Positions 26,754 to 35,499 of a stretch of 64,000 nucleotides of DNA are shown piece after piece. Within the stretch, counting starts at the first letter, position 1. Each line of letters opens with the position of its first letter. The notes under the pieces were generated by a model. It was not told where the DNA came from. It made no database searches and was given only the letters and a program-made list of their open reading frames with translations. The stretch comes from JAJECS01 sp965198185. GTDB taxonomy: Bacteria; Chloroflexota; UBA11872. The DNA is taken from positions 558,001 to 622,000 of the forward strand of contig CBDAOU010000002.1 of the NCBI GenBank assembly GCA_965198185.1, in the 5' to 3' direction. The position numbers were made by a program, and so were the translations under genes.

Positions 26754-27725
26754 ATGGACTGGGCGCCGCGATACTCCGTGGGTCTGTATCACCATCTGGG
26801 AATGGTCGACGGCCCCTCGATGGACGAGATTGACGAGGCCTTTCGCGCCGTCGACCAGATTCCCGACCTGGCGGGTATCGAGTTCTTCAGCGGCACGTGC
26901 GTCACGCTGGACAACGCGCACCAGGTGAAGCAGCGGCTCGACGACCGTGGGCTGAAGTGCTCCATGATTCACCACGGTGAGCCCTATATTCGCGGCTCGT
27001 TCCCGTGGGCTGCCTTCACGTCACCCGACGCAGCCGAGCGGCGCGAGGCCATCGACATGTGCCTGCACGCCGTTGAAGTGGCTCGCGCGCTCGACGGTTT
27101 GGGTATCTACGTGTTCACGCCGATGGACGGCGCGGACTATCCGTTTCAACAGGACTTCCGCGCGGCGCGCGAGCGGACGCTGGACGCGTTGCGCGAGATC
27201 TGCGCGGCCGCCGGCGAGCTGAAGGTGGCGCTGGAGTTCCGGCCCTACCTACCGCGCGGCTGGGCCATGGTGGGCTCGATGAGCAAGACGTTGGAGATCA
27301 TCGGTGAGCTGAATCTGCCCAATCTCGGGGCGCAGCTGGAGGTGAGCCACACCTTGATGAGCGGCGAGAACGTGGCGCAAGCGGCGTGGGAAGCGGCGCG
27401 CCGGGGTCTGCTGTATCACGTGCACCTCAACGACACCCAGCTGCCGCAAGACCTGTCGACGATCTTCGCCAGCCATCACTTGTGGGAATCGCTGGAGATG
27501 CTCCACTGGCTGCGCGAGGCCGACTACCCGTACTTCCTGGGCATGGACGTGGTCTGGACGCGCGAGGAGCCCATTCGCAGCGCGCAGCAGTTCGTGTCGA
27601 ATACGAACTACCTGCTGCGCGTGCTGGACGCGATCGATGCCGACAGCCTGGCCGACGCGATGGGCCGCAACGACATCCTCGATACGCAGGAGCTGGTGTG
27701 GCGCGCGCTGCGGGAGACCTCGTGA
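26754..27725 (+). CDS. Xylose-isomerase-like TIM-barrel protein
   Basis: A 323-residue protein from ATG 26754 (GGAG upstream, overlapping the end of the enolase). Metal-site candidates follow the sugar phosphate isomerase/epimerase pattern: Glu in VALEFRPYL, His near QLEVSHTLM, an HVHLNDTQ strand and Asp in LGMDVVW. It differs from the SQA-YRW paralogues at both ends. Its position directly after a sugar-acid dehydratase suggests a step in the same pathway, but no substrate is known. Confidence 0.82.
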   Translation: MDWAPRYSVGLYHHLGMVDGPSMDEIDEAFRAVDQIPDLAGIEFFSGTCVTLDNAHQVKQRLDDRGLKCSMIHHGEPYIRGSFPWAAFTSPDAAERREAIDMCLHAVEVARALDGLGIYVFTPMDGADYPFQQDFRAARERTLDALREICAAAGELKVALEFRPYLPRGWAMVGSMSKTLEIIGELNLPNLGAQLEVSHTLMSGENVAQAAWEAARRGLLYHVHLNDTQLPQDLSTIFASHHLWESLEMLHWLREADYPYFLGMDVVWTREEPIRSAQQFVSNTNYLLRVLDAIDADSLADAMGRNDILDTQELVWRALRETS

Positions 27726-27735
27726 CGAGTCGCCC

Positions 27736-28668
27736 ATGAAGCTCGGCATCTCACAGGCGTGCTATCGGTGGATGGCCTATCCGGACATGCGCCGCGACCG
27801 CCCGATCTTCCTCCAGGACGAGTGGCGGCTGCCCTACTTGCAGACGCTGGACCCGCCGGATCCGGACGAGCCGCTTGAGAACTGGCTGCTCGATCGGGTG
27901 GAGTCCCTGGGCCTGGAGTCGCTCTATGTGGCGTCGCGAACGTTCGCCGGGCGCGCGGCGGCCCAGGCCTTTCGCGAGCGCGCGGTGGCAGCCGGGGTGA
28001 TGCTCGTGAGCAACGTGACCTTCAACGTCGCCGCCAGCGCCGAAGAGTGGGAGGGCGGGGAGTATCACACCACCATCCAGCAGATCTGGCGCAGTGCCTG
28101 GGGCGGCGCCACCGTCTCGGCGGCGGTGCACAACCAGGCAGTGCGGCACAACCACTTCACCAAGGACCCGCCGATAGAGGTTCAACTGGAGCGCGCGGAG
28201 GCCAACTTCCGATCGCTGATGCCGGTTTGCGCCGAGTACGGCGTGGTGCTGGCCTGGGAGAACCACATCGACTATCGCTTGGCCGAGGTCGTGCAGGTGG
28301 TCGAGGCCATCGACTCACCCTGGCTGCGGATCAACCTGGATACCGCCAACCCCATCGCCGTGATCGAGGATCCGATGGACGGCGCGCGGCTGGCGGCCAA
28401 ATACGCCGTCAACATGCACCTCAAGGACATGCGCATCCAGCCGGCCACCGGAACCGGCGAGCCGCAGGTGTCCTGGGCGCCCTTAGGGCGTGGCCATGTC
28501 CCCATTTTGGAAATCCTGGACCTGGTGCAAACCGAGGCGGAGGACCCGGACGGGATGCCGGTGTGCATCGAAGTTGCGCCGCCGCCAGATCACGATCCCG
28601 ACGTGTGGGTACGGGCCAGCATCGAGTGGCTGCGCGCGGAGCGCGGGCACCTGTTTGAGCCGGCATGA
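27736..28668 (+). CDS. TIM-barrel sugar phosphate isomerase/epimerase family protein (SQA-YRW paralogue 2)
   Basis: A 310-residue protein beginning MKLGISQACYRWMAYPDMR at ATG 27736; the upstream signal is weak (GACGAG), but the N-terminus matches the two paralogues. The catalytic pattern is Glu in LAWENHIDYR, Asp in INLDTANPI, His in NMHLKDMR and Glu in VCIEVAP. Its stop overlaps the start of the next paralogue by four bases. Confidence 0.83.
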   Translation: MKLGISQACYRWMAYPDMRRDRPIFLQDEWRLPYLQTLDPPDPDEPLENWLLDRVESLGLESLYVASRTFAGRAAAQAFRERAVAAGVMLVSNVTFNVAASAEEWEGGEYHTTIQQIWRSAWGGATVSAAVHNQAVRHNHFTKDPPIEVQLERAEANFRSLMPVCAEYGVVLAWENHIDYRLAEVVQVVEAIDSPWLRINLDTANPIAVIEDPMDGARLAAKYAVNMHLKDMRIQPATGTGEPQVSWAPLGRGHVPILEILDLVQTEAEDPDGMPVCIEVAPPPDHDPDVWVRASIEWLRAERGHLFEPA

Positions 28669-29672
28669 AGCTCGGACTCTCGCAGGCCAGCTATCGCTGG
28701 GTGGCGTATCCCTGGCTGCGCACCGACAGCGCGACCTACCGGTATTCCACGGGCCGTCTGCCCTATTTCGCTTCGGTGGAGCCGCCGGAGACGGCTGACG
28801 ACTTGCCGGGATGGATGATCGAGCGAGCGCGGGCACACGGGTTGACGGCGCTGTACTTGGATCCCGGTTGGTTTGGCGACGAGGCCCGTGCCGCTCAGTT
28901 TGGCGAAAGCATGCGCGCCGCCGGCATCGAGTATTTCGGGTTGGCGGATCCCGATCTCCCGGCTGACCCCGATGCCTGGGGCGCAACGGACATGGCCGCG
29001 CGACGGGGCGCCCGCGACGCCATGTCGTTTGGGCTGACCGAGACGGCGCCGCGCTGGACCGGCGGCTCAGACTTTCAACGGTGCGTGCGGGCGATCGAGA
29101 TCGCAGCGGCTGCCGGCGCGACCATCGTCAACGTGGTCCATCGTGAGGCCGCGCTGCGCCACCGGTTCATCCAGGACCCGCCGCTGGCGCAGCAGCTCGA
29201 CGCGATGATCCGCAACCTCACGTCGCTCATTCCCATCGCGGAGGAGCTGGGCGTGGTGCTCACCACCGAATCGCACATGGACTATCGCGTTGCCGACCTT
29301 GTGGAGGTGATGGAAGCCGTCGATTCGCCCTGGCTGCGCCACAACTTCGACTTTGCCAACTCGATCTCCGTGGTCGAGGACCCACTCGACGCGGCGCGGC
29401 TCGCCGCGCCGTACACCGTGATGACTCATATCAAGGACATGCGCGTGCAGCCCTATACGCTGATCGGTGAACCGAGGTTCTTTAACGCGCCCATCGGGGA
29501 CGGCGACGTGCCGGTGCTCGATATCCTTGAGGTGCTGCAGAACGGTGCTCCCGATCCTGAGAACTTGCAGCACTGCGTGGAGGTCCTTGCGCCGCCCGAG
29601 CATGACGCGGAGGCGTGGGTCGTGGCGAGCTTGGACTGGCTGCGCGAGCATGCCGCGCCGTACTTTACGTAG
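28665..29672 (+). CDS. TIM-barrel sugar phosphate isomerase/epimerase family protein (SQA-YRW paralogue 3)
   Basis: A 335-residue protein starting MKLGLSQASYRWVAYPWLR, coupled to the previous gene by ATGA. It has the same ordered motifs as its paralogues, except that the usual Glu-Asn of ENH reads ESH here (LTTESHMDYR), followed by HNFDFANSIS, VMTHIKDMR and HCVEVLAP. Tandem duplication is the simplest origin for the two adjacent copies. Substrate unknown. Confidence 0.83.
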   Translation: MKLGLSQASYRWVAYPWLRTDSATYRYSTGRLPYFASVEPPETADDLPGWMIERARAHGLTALYLDPGWFGDEARAAQFGESMRAAGIEYFGLADPDLPADPDAWGATDMAARRGARDAMSFGLTETAPRWTGGSDFQRCVRAIEIAAAAGATIVNVVHREAALRHRFIQDPPLAQQLDAMIRNLTSLIPIAEELGVVLTTESHMDYRVADLVEVMEAVDSPWLRHNFDFANSISVVEDPLDAARLAAPYTVMTHIKDMRVQPYTLIGEPRFFNAPIGDGDVPVLDILEVLQNGAPDPENLQHCVEVLAPPEHDAEAWVVASLDWLREHAAPYFT

Positions 29673-29764
29673 GCCGTAGGGAACACCGCTTGGGTTGAGC
29701 TTCGACGAAGCACCTTGTACAGGGAGAACGCCCGTGTCTTGCCAACGTCTAAGGTCCGTCACCG

Positions 29765-31711
29765 ATGAGTGAGTCTGATCGCACGCCGGTCGCGCAGCGC
29801 CTATCCGCGCGGGAGGGCGGCACGGTCACCTCGCTGTCCAGCACTTTAGGCGCGGACGGGTCGGCCACCGTGTTTGCCGGCACGCTGACCGGCGTGTTCC
29901 GTTCCGACGACGCCGGCTGTACCTGGACGCCAACCAATGCCGCGCTGCGCAGCCCGTTCGTTGAGGCTGTCGCGGCGTCGCCGGACTTCAGCAACGACCA
30001 GACGGTCGTCGCGGGAACCACCGATGCCGGCCTTCACATCTCGTATGACGGTGGGGCGAGTTGGGTGCGCCGGATGTTCTGGGGCGAGCATCCAACGGTG
30101 ACGGCTTTGGCGTTTTCTCCCTTCTTTGCCGAGGACGAAACCATTGCCGCGGGAACCGACGGCCGCGGCGTCTATATCTCGGACAACCGCGGTCAGTCCT
30201 GGAACGGCTATGGACCCGAGCTGGCCGATGCATTGATCACCGCGCTGGCGGTGGCGCCCCACTCGGCCGATGTGTTGTTCGCCGGCGCGGCCGACGGCGG
30301 GATCATGCGCAGCGTCGATCAGGCCCGATCCTGGTCGGCTGGCCCCGGCCTGCCCGCGGAAGCGACGGTCTTGGGCATCGCCATGTCGCCGACGTTCGGC
30401 AATGACGGGCTGGTGCTTGCCGGCACCGAGGCGCATGGGCTCTATCGCTCGCAGGACCACGGCACGACCTGGAACGCCGTCGATGAGGTGCCGTCGAATC
30501 GTCCCATCAACGCCGTCACTGTCCTTGGGGGCGTCGACCGCGCCGCGATCGCGATTTCCGGCAATACGCTTTGGCGGTCGCAGGACGACGGCGCCACCTG
30601 GCATCGCGTTCGCCTCCGGGGAGCGCGGAGCGAGTCGCTGCTGGCCCTCGCCACCGCGGGCGACGGAGTCGTGCTCGCCGGCGTGAACGACGCCGGCTTG
30701 ATTCGCTCCGCCAACGGCGGCGAGACGTGGGCGCCGAGTAGCACGGGTTTTACGAGCCTTCCCTTGCTCGACCTGCGACCGTCGCCCGACTTTGCCCGCG
30801 ATGGCGTGATCCTGGCCGGGTCGGCCAACGACGGCGTGTTGATTTCCCGTGACGGCGGACAGCATTGGTCCGAGGTGACCAAGGGGCTGCCCGAACCCAC
30901 TGTGGTCGGTCTGGCGCTTTCGCCGGCATTCGCCGATGACGGTATCGCCTTGGCGCTGTCGGCGGACATGCTGCTCCGCACGTCGGACGCCGGCGCAACC
31001 TGGGAACCGGTTAACGGCGTGTCGCCGGACCTGCCGGTCATGGCGGCGGCCTTCTCGCCCGCGTTCGCCGACGATGGGCTGATCGCGCTCGGCGGCTATG
31101 GGGGCTACGTGCTCACGAGCAGCGACGCGGGCAAAACGTGGAATGCCGCCGACGAGCGGTTTCGCGGATCAGCGGTCGTGGAGCTGGCGTTTTCGCCGCG
31201 ATTCGCCGCGAACGGCACGATGCTGGCGGCAACGACGGGAGAAGGACTCGTTGCCGTCTACCGATCCACGGATCGCGGGGCGTCGTGGTCGCGCTACGTG
31301 CAGCAAGAGGGGGCGTATCACTGGGCGTCGCTCACGATCCCTGACGCTGAACCTGCTGACGGTGAAGAGTTCTTCTGCTTGGCGACGGGGCCCCACGTGT
31401 TGCGGCCGAGCGGCACGGTCGTCGGCCACTGGAACGCGCTCTATCCGCATGGGATGGAGACCGCGATTCGCTCCGTGGTCGCCTCGCTTGAGTTTGCGGA
31501 CGACGACACGCTGTTCGTGGCGACGAGCGCCGGTCTGCTCCGCTCGTCCGACCGGGGCCGCCTGTGGTATCCGCTGCTGGACGAGCTCTACGGCGTGCCG
31601 ATCGAGTCGGTGGCCGTCGCTCGCGCCGCCGCCGGTGGGCAGGTGTTGTTGGTCGCGACCATCCATGGGGAAGTGTGGCGCGTCGACGATCCGGCGGCTG
31701 CGCCGCGGTAG
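29765..31711 (+). CDS. Asp-box (BNR) beta-propeller protein
   Basis: A 648-residue protein built almost entirely of repeated blades. About twelve Asp-box motifs of the form S-x-D-x-G-x-T/S-W can be read, for example SDDAGCTW, SYDGGASW, SDNRGQSW, SQDDGATW, TSDAGATW, SSDAGKTW and STDRGASW. This indicates one ten- to twelve-blade propeller or two stacked ones, like VPS10, YCF48 and sialidase-type proteins. No signal peptide or membrane segment is visible at either end. Sialidase catalytic residues were not identified, so a binding or scaffold role is more likely. AGG lies about ten bases before ATG 29765. Confidence 0.85.
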   Translation: MSESDRTPVAQRLSAREGGTVTSLSSTLGADGSATVFAGTLTGVFRSDDAGCTWTPTNAALRSPFVEAVAASPDFSNDQTVVAGTTDAGLHISYDGGASWVRRMFWGEHPTVTALAFSPFFAEDETIAAGTDGRGVYISDNRGQSWNGYGPELADALITALAVAPHSADVLFAGAADGGIMRSVDQARSWSAGPGLPAEATVLGIAMSPTFGNDGLVLAGTEAHGLYRSQDHGTTWNAVDEVPSNRPINAVTVLGGVDRAAIAISGNTLWRSQDDGATWHRVRLRGARSESLLALATAGDGVVLAGVNDAGLIRSANGGETWAPSSTGFTSLPLLDLRPSPDFARDGVILAGSANDGVLISRDGGQHWSEVTKGLPEPTVVGLALSPAFADDGIALALSADMLLRTSDAGATWEPVNGVSPDLPVMAAAFSPAFADDGLIALGGYGGYVLTSSDAGKTWNAADERFRGSAVVELAFSPRFAANGTMLAATTGEGLVAVYRSTDRGASWSRYVQQEGAYHWASLTIPDAEPADGEEFFCLATGPHVLRPSGTVVGHWNALYPHGMETAIRSVVASLEFADDDTLFVATSAGLLRSSDRGRLWYPLLDELYGVPIESVAVARAAAGGQVLLVATIHGEVWRVDDPAAAPR

Positions 31712-31720
31712 CGTTCGAAG

Positions 31721-33079
31721 CTAAGGCGCTGGCTTCTGGGCGGTCGCGTCAGGGCCGTCGTCGGCGCCGGCGCGGCGGCGTTGCTGCAACTGGCGCCAAA
31801 GCTTGGTTTCTTGCCCTGAGCCGCTGCCGTCGTAGAAGCGGAGATCTTGCAGCGAGGGCGGCAGATACGGCTGATTGACATAATTGTCCGGGTAGTCATG
31901 GGGGAAGAGGTAGTCCGTATCGGCCTCGTGCGGTCCGCGCGGGGGCGTGTTGCGTAGATGCGGCGGGACTTCCAGGTCGGCGCCCGCGGCGATCGCCTCC
32001 TCCGCGGCGTCCAGTGCACGGCCGGCGGCGTTGCTCTTGGGCGCGCAGGCGAGATAGATCGTCGCCTGGGCCAGCGCGTATCGGCCCTCTGGCAGTCCCA
32101 CACGCTCGACGGCGGCCGCGGCGGCGGTTGCCATCGGGAGCCCGTGCGGATCGGCGTTGCCGATGTCTTCCGAGGCCAGAATGACCAATCGTCGGGCGAT
32201 GAACTCAGGAGCCTCGCCGGCCTGCAGCATCTTGGCGAGCCATAGCAGCGCGGCGTCCGGGTCGGACCCGCGGACGCTCTTGATGAATGCCGAAATGGTG
32301 TCGTAGTGGTCATCGCCCGCGCGGTCGTAGCGGACGCCGCGCTCGAGCACCGCTTGACGCACGGTTTCGGCGTCCACGTTGGCCGAACCGAGCACGGTGG
32401 CGTGCAGCGCCGCGGCTTCGGTCCAATTCAGGGCCGTGCGGGCGTCGCCGCCGGCCCCCGCGACGATCGCGTTGACGGCCTTTGGATCGAAGGTGAGTCC
32501 GAGCTCGCCGAGGCCGCGGTCGCCGTCGTCGATGGCCCGCTGGACGATCACGCGCAGGTCGTCGCGTGAGAGCGGCTCAAGCCGCAGCACCCGCACCCGC
32601 GACAGCAGGGGCGCGATGACGCTGGTGTAGGGATTCTCCGTGGTCGCGCCCCACAAGACGATGGTGCCGTCTTCAACGTGCGGCAGGAGCGCATCCTGCT
32701 GGGCCTTGTTGAAGCGATGGATCTCGTCGATGAACACGACGGTGCGGCGTTGCTCGTATGCCAATGCCTCTCGCGCCCCGGCGACGGCATCGCGGATGTC
32801 GCGTACGCCGGAGGTGACCGCGCTGAGTTGAAGGAAGCGCCGGCGGGTGGCAGTTGCGGCGAGCCGCGCGAGGGTGGTCTTGCCCGATCCGGGCGGTCCC
32901 CAGAGGACGGCGGACCAGATGGCGTCGCGTTCGATCGAGGCGCGCAGCGATGACCCGGGCGCCAACAGGTGACGTTGCCCAATGAAATCGTCCAGGGTGC
33001 GCGGCCGCATGCGGGCCGCGAGCGGGGCACCGGCTTCGATCACCCCGCGCGACGCGTGCTCGAATAGATTTTCAGCCAT
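31721..33079 (-). CDS. rarA: Replication-associated recombination AAA ATPase RarA (MgsA)
   Basis: A 452-residue clamp-loader-like ATPase. The N-terminus RPRTLDDFIGQRHLLAPG is diagnostic for RarA/MgsA/WRNIP1, Walker A is GPPGSGKTT at 61-69, Walker B VVFIDEIHRF at about 114-123, and sensor 1 lies in LWGATTENP. The C-terminal tetramerisation domain includes EDIGNADPHGL and DYPDNYV. It acts on stalled replication forks in the cytoplasm. The C-terminal 30 residues are longer and less conserved than usual. Confidence 0.95.
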   Translation of the reverse strand: MAENLFEHASRGVIEAGAPLAARMRPRTLDDFIGQRHLLAPGSSLRASIERDAIWSAVLWGPPGSGKTTLARLAATATRRRFLQLSAVTSGVRDIRDAVAGAREALAYEQRRTVVFIDEIHRFNKAQQDALLPHVEDGTIVLWGATTENPYTSVIAPLLSRVRVLRLEPLSRDDLRVIVQRAIDDGDRGLGELGLTFDPKAVNAIVAGAGGDARTALNWTEAAALHATVLGSANVDAETVRQAVLERGVRYDRAGDDHYDTISAFIKSVRGSDPDAALLWLAKMLQAGEAPEFIARRLVILASEDIGNADPHGLPMATAAAAAVERVGLPEGRYALAQATIYLACAPKSNAAGRALDAAEEAIAAGADLEVPPHLRNTPPRGPHEADTDYLFPHDYPDNYVNQPYLPPSLQDLRFYDGSGSGQETKLWRQLQQRRRAGADDGPDATAQKPAP

Positions 33080-33142
33080 TGGCAGGTGGGAATGACGGGG
33101 CGGGCGCCGACCGAGGTCGACGCGTTCGGCTATCGGCTGCGT

Positions 33143-34468
33143 CTAGCGATCGGGCCGCACGCCCAGCGTGACTTCGGTTCGTTGGGGCTCGTCTCCGGCA
33201 TCCATCCGCAGATACCAGACTGTAACGGTACTGCCAGGTCCGTACTTTGCCAGAATGCGGCCCAGTTCGCCGATGTCGCCGACGGGTAGGTCATTAATGC
33301 CGACGATGATGTCGCCGGCCTCCAGGCCGGCTTCCTCGGCGCCGGCGCCCACGGTGATGGCCTGGATGTATAGGCCTTGGTTCACCGGCAAGTCGAAGTG
33401 CCGTGCGATGGCGGGCGTGATGGTGGCGGAGCGGATGCCCATGAACCCTCGGGTGACGACGCCGTCCTCGATCAAGGCGTCGATTACCAGCTTGGCGTTG
33501 TCGATGGCGATGGCGAAGCCGATGCCGTCGGCGGCACCCGCGCCAGCGGAGTTCACGCCGACCACCTCGCCGTAGAGATTCAGCAGCGGCCCTCCGCTGT
33601 TGCCAGGGTTGATCGATGCGTCGGTCTGGATGAGGTCGCTGAGGGTGAGTCGCTGGGGACCGATGTTGGTGAGCACTCGGCCCAGGCCACTGACGACCCC
33701 GGCGGTGACGGTGGGGCCGCCGGCAAGGTCCAGCGCGTGGCCGATGGCGACAACGATTTCACCCGCACGCAGATCCTCCGATGAGCCCAGCGGCAGCGGC
33801 GTGAGTCCTTCTACATCGATGCGGAGCACGGCCAGGTCGGTCTGTGGATCAAGCCCGACGATCTCCGCATCCACGGCATGGTTTGGCTGGCGTCGACTGG
33901 GAGTCGGTGCAGATTGTGTCCCGCTCGCCGCTGTGGTGAGGGCGTAGGTGACGACGACGCGATCGGCGCCCTGGACCACGTGATTGTTGGTGACGATGTA
34001 GCCGTCGGCGCTGATGATGAATCCGGTGCCAACGCCGCCTCCGGGCATGGGCCCGTCACCGTCATCAGTCGTCGCGACTTCGGTCACGATGTGAACCACG
34101 GAGGGGCGCACTTGCTCGACGAGGTCTGGGATTGTCAGCGCCAGCCGCAGATCGTCGTCGGTGGCGGCAGTTTCCGTCGTCGCGGGCGTTGTCAGTGCAG
34201 TTGGCGACACTGAAGCTGCCGTGGGCGTCGACGCCGGGCTAGCAGTGGTTGGTGTCGGCGAGACGGCCTCGGCCGTCGCCGTCGGCTGGGAGATTTCTAC
34301 CGCCGCCGTCGGCGCGGGCAGTTCGGCGGTGGCCGTGAGTCCGGCAAGAGTCGCCGCTTGGCCACCGGCCGATATACCGGATGGCAAGCTGTCGCCGTCG
34401 CACGCCGCGACTGTCAGAGCCAGGCCGCCCGCTAGGAGCGTTGTCAGTGCAAGTCGCCGGAGGTTCAT
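33143..34468 (-). CDS. HtrA/DegP-type trypsin-like serine protease lipoprotein with PDZ domain
   Basis: A 441-residue protease. ATG 34468 gives a lipoprotein signal ending in LTVAAC (Cys at about 23); an upstream in-frame ATG at 34495 adds nine residues and no better signal. A long Thr/Ala/Pro/Ser-rich linker leads to the protease domain with a complete triad: His in VTNNHVVQG, Asp in QTDLAVLRID and Ser in NPGNSGGPLL. One PDZ domain follows (GLYIQAITV, EAGLEAGDIIVGIND). It is probably membrane-anchored on the outer face and degrades or chaperones misfolded envelope proteins. Confidence 0.93.
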   Translation of the reverse strand: MNLRRLALTTLLAGGLALTVAACDGDSLPSGISAGGQAATLAGLTATAELPAPTAAVEISQPTATAEAVSPTPTTASPASTPTAASVSPTALTTPATTETAATDDDLRLALTIPDLVEQVRPSVVHIVTEVATTDDGDGPMPGGGVGTGFIISADGYIVTNNHVVQGADRVVVTYALTTAASGTQSAPTPSRRQPNHAVDAEIVGLDPQTDLAVLRIDVEGLTPLPLGSSEDLRAGEIVVAIGHALDLAGGPTVTAGVVSGLGRVLTNIGPQRLTLSDLIQTDASINPGNSGGPLLNLYGEVVGVNSAGAGAADGIGFAIAIDNAKLVIDALIEDGVVTRGFMGIRSATITPAIARHFDLPVNQGLYIQAITVGAGAEEAGLEAGDIIVGINDLPVGDIGELGRILAKYGPGSTVTVWYLRMDAGDEPQRTEVTLGVRPDR

Positions 34469-34617
34469 AGTCTCGCCTTCGGTTGCTCCGGGCATTGTCA
34501 GTCGAGGCTAGCACCGACAATTCGCTGAGATCGCGGGCATTCTCACGTTCGCGGCAGACCGCTTGCGGCGCGGGCTAGGATGGCCCAGCCGCCCGCTCCA
34601 CGATGCCCCGGTGACTG

Positions 34618-35460
34618 ATGGCGACGCCTGATCTGTCACGCGAAGCGATCCGAGAGGTCGTGCGCCGCGCGTTGGCGGAGGACCTGGGCGCGGGCGACGT
34701 GACGACCGCGGCAGTGGTCGATCCATCTGCCAGTGCGCAAGCACGGATCGTGTTTCGCGAGCCCGGCATCGTGGCGGGAATGGACGTGGTGCGGGAAGTG
34801 TTCGCGCAACTCGACGCCGCGGCGGAGGTGGATGCCGCGATTGCCGATGGGTCGCGGGTCGAGGCCGGTGAACTGGCAGCGGTGGTGCGCGCCCCAGCCC
34901 GGGCCATGCTTACGGGCGAGCGCGTCGCGCTCAATTTCCTGCAACGCCTCAGCGGCGTCGCCACGCTTACCCGAGCTTTCGTCGATGCCGTCGAGGGGAC
35001 CGGGGTGCGCATTCTCGATACCCGCAAGACGACGCCGACGCTGCGTGCCTTTGAGAAGTACGCCGTGCGGATGGGTGGCGGCGCGAATCATCGCGCCGGG
35101 CTCTACGACGCGATTCTGATCAAGGACAACCATATTGCCGCCGCGGGGGGCGTGGCTGAAGCGATTGCGCGTGCGCGGCGTGCGGCTCCGGCGGGCATGC
35201 GGATCCAAGTTGAGGTCGAAACCGTCGACGAGGCGGCGGCGGCCGTTGCGGCGGGCGCCCACGCGCTGTTGTTTGACAACATGCCGGTTGCGGAGGCCAA
35301 GCGCGCCGTTGCGGTGGCTACCGGCGACGTGCGCTTGGAAGTTACGGGCGGCGTGACGTTGGCAAACGTGCGGGCGTACGCCGAGACCGGCGTTCACGAC
35401 ATCTCGGTGGGGGCGCTCACGCACTCGGCACGCGCCATCGATATCGGGCTGGACTTCTAG
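34618..35460 (+). CDS. nadC: Nicotinate-nucleotide pyrophosphorylase (carboxylating)
   Basis: A 280-residue quinolinate phosphoribosyltransferase of normal length. The active-site stretches ILDTRKTTPTLRAFEKYAV, GGGANHRAGLYDAILIKDN and VEVETVDEA are all present, as is the terminal GGVTLANVRAYAETGVHDIS. It converts quinolinate and PRPP to nicotinate mononucleotide, CO2 and pyrophosphate in de novo NAD synthesis. nadA and nadB are not in the window. Confidence 0.96.
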   Translation: MATPDLSREAIREVVRRALAEDLGAGDVTTAAVVDPSASAQARIVFREPGIVAGMDVVREVFAQLDAAAEVDAAIADGSRVEAGELAAVVRAPARAMLTGERVALNFLQRLSGVATLTRAFVDAVEGTGVRILDTRKTTPTLRAFEKYAVRMGGGANHRAGLYDAILIKDNHIAAAGGVAEAIARARRAAPAGMRIQVEVETVDEAAAAVAAGAHALLFDNMPVAEAKRAVAVATGDVRLEVTGGVTLANVRAYAETGVHDISVGALTHSARAIDIGLDF

Positions 35461-35499
35461 GACACGGCGATGGCTGGGGGCTGGGTGCGGAGGCCGTGC

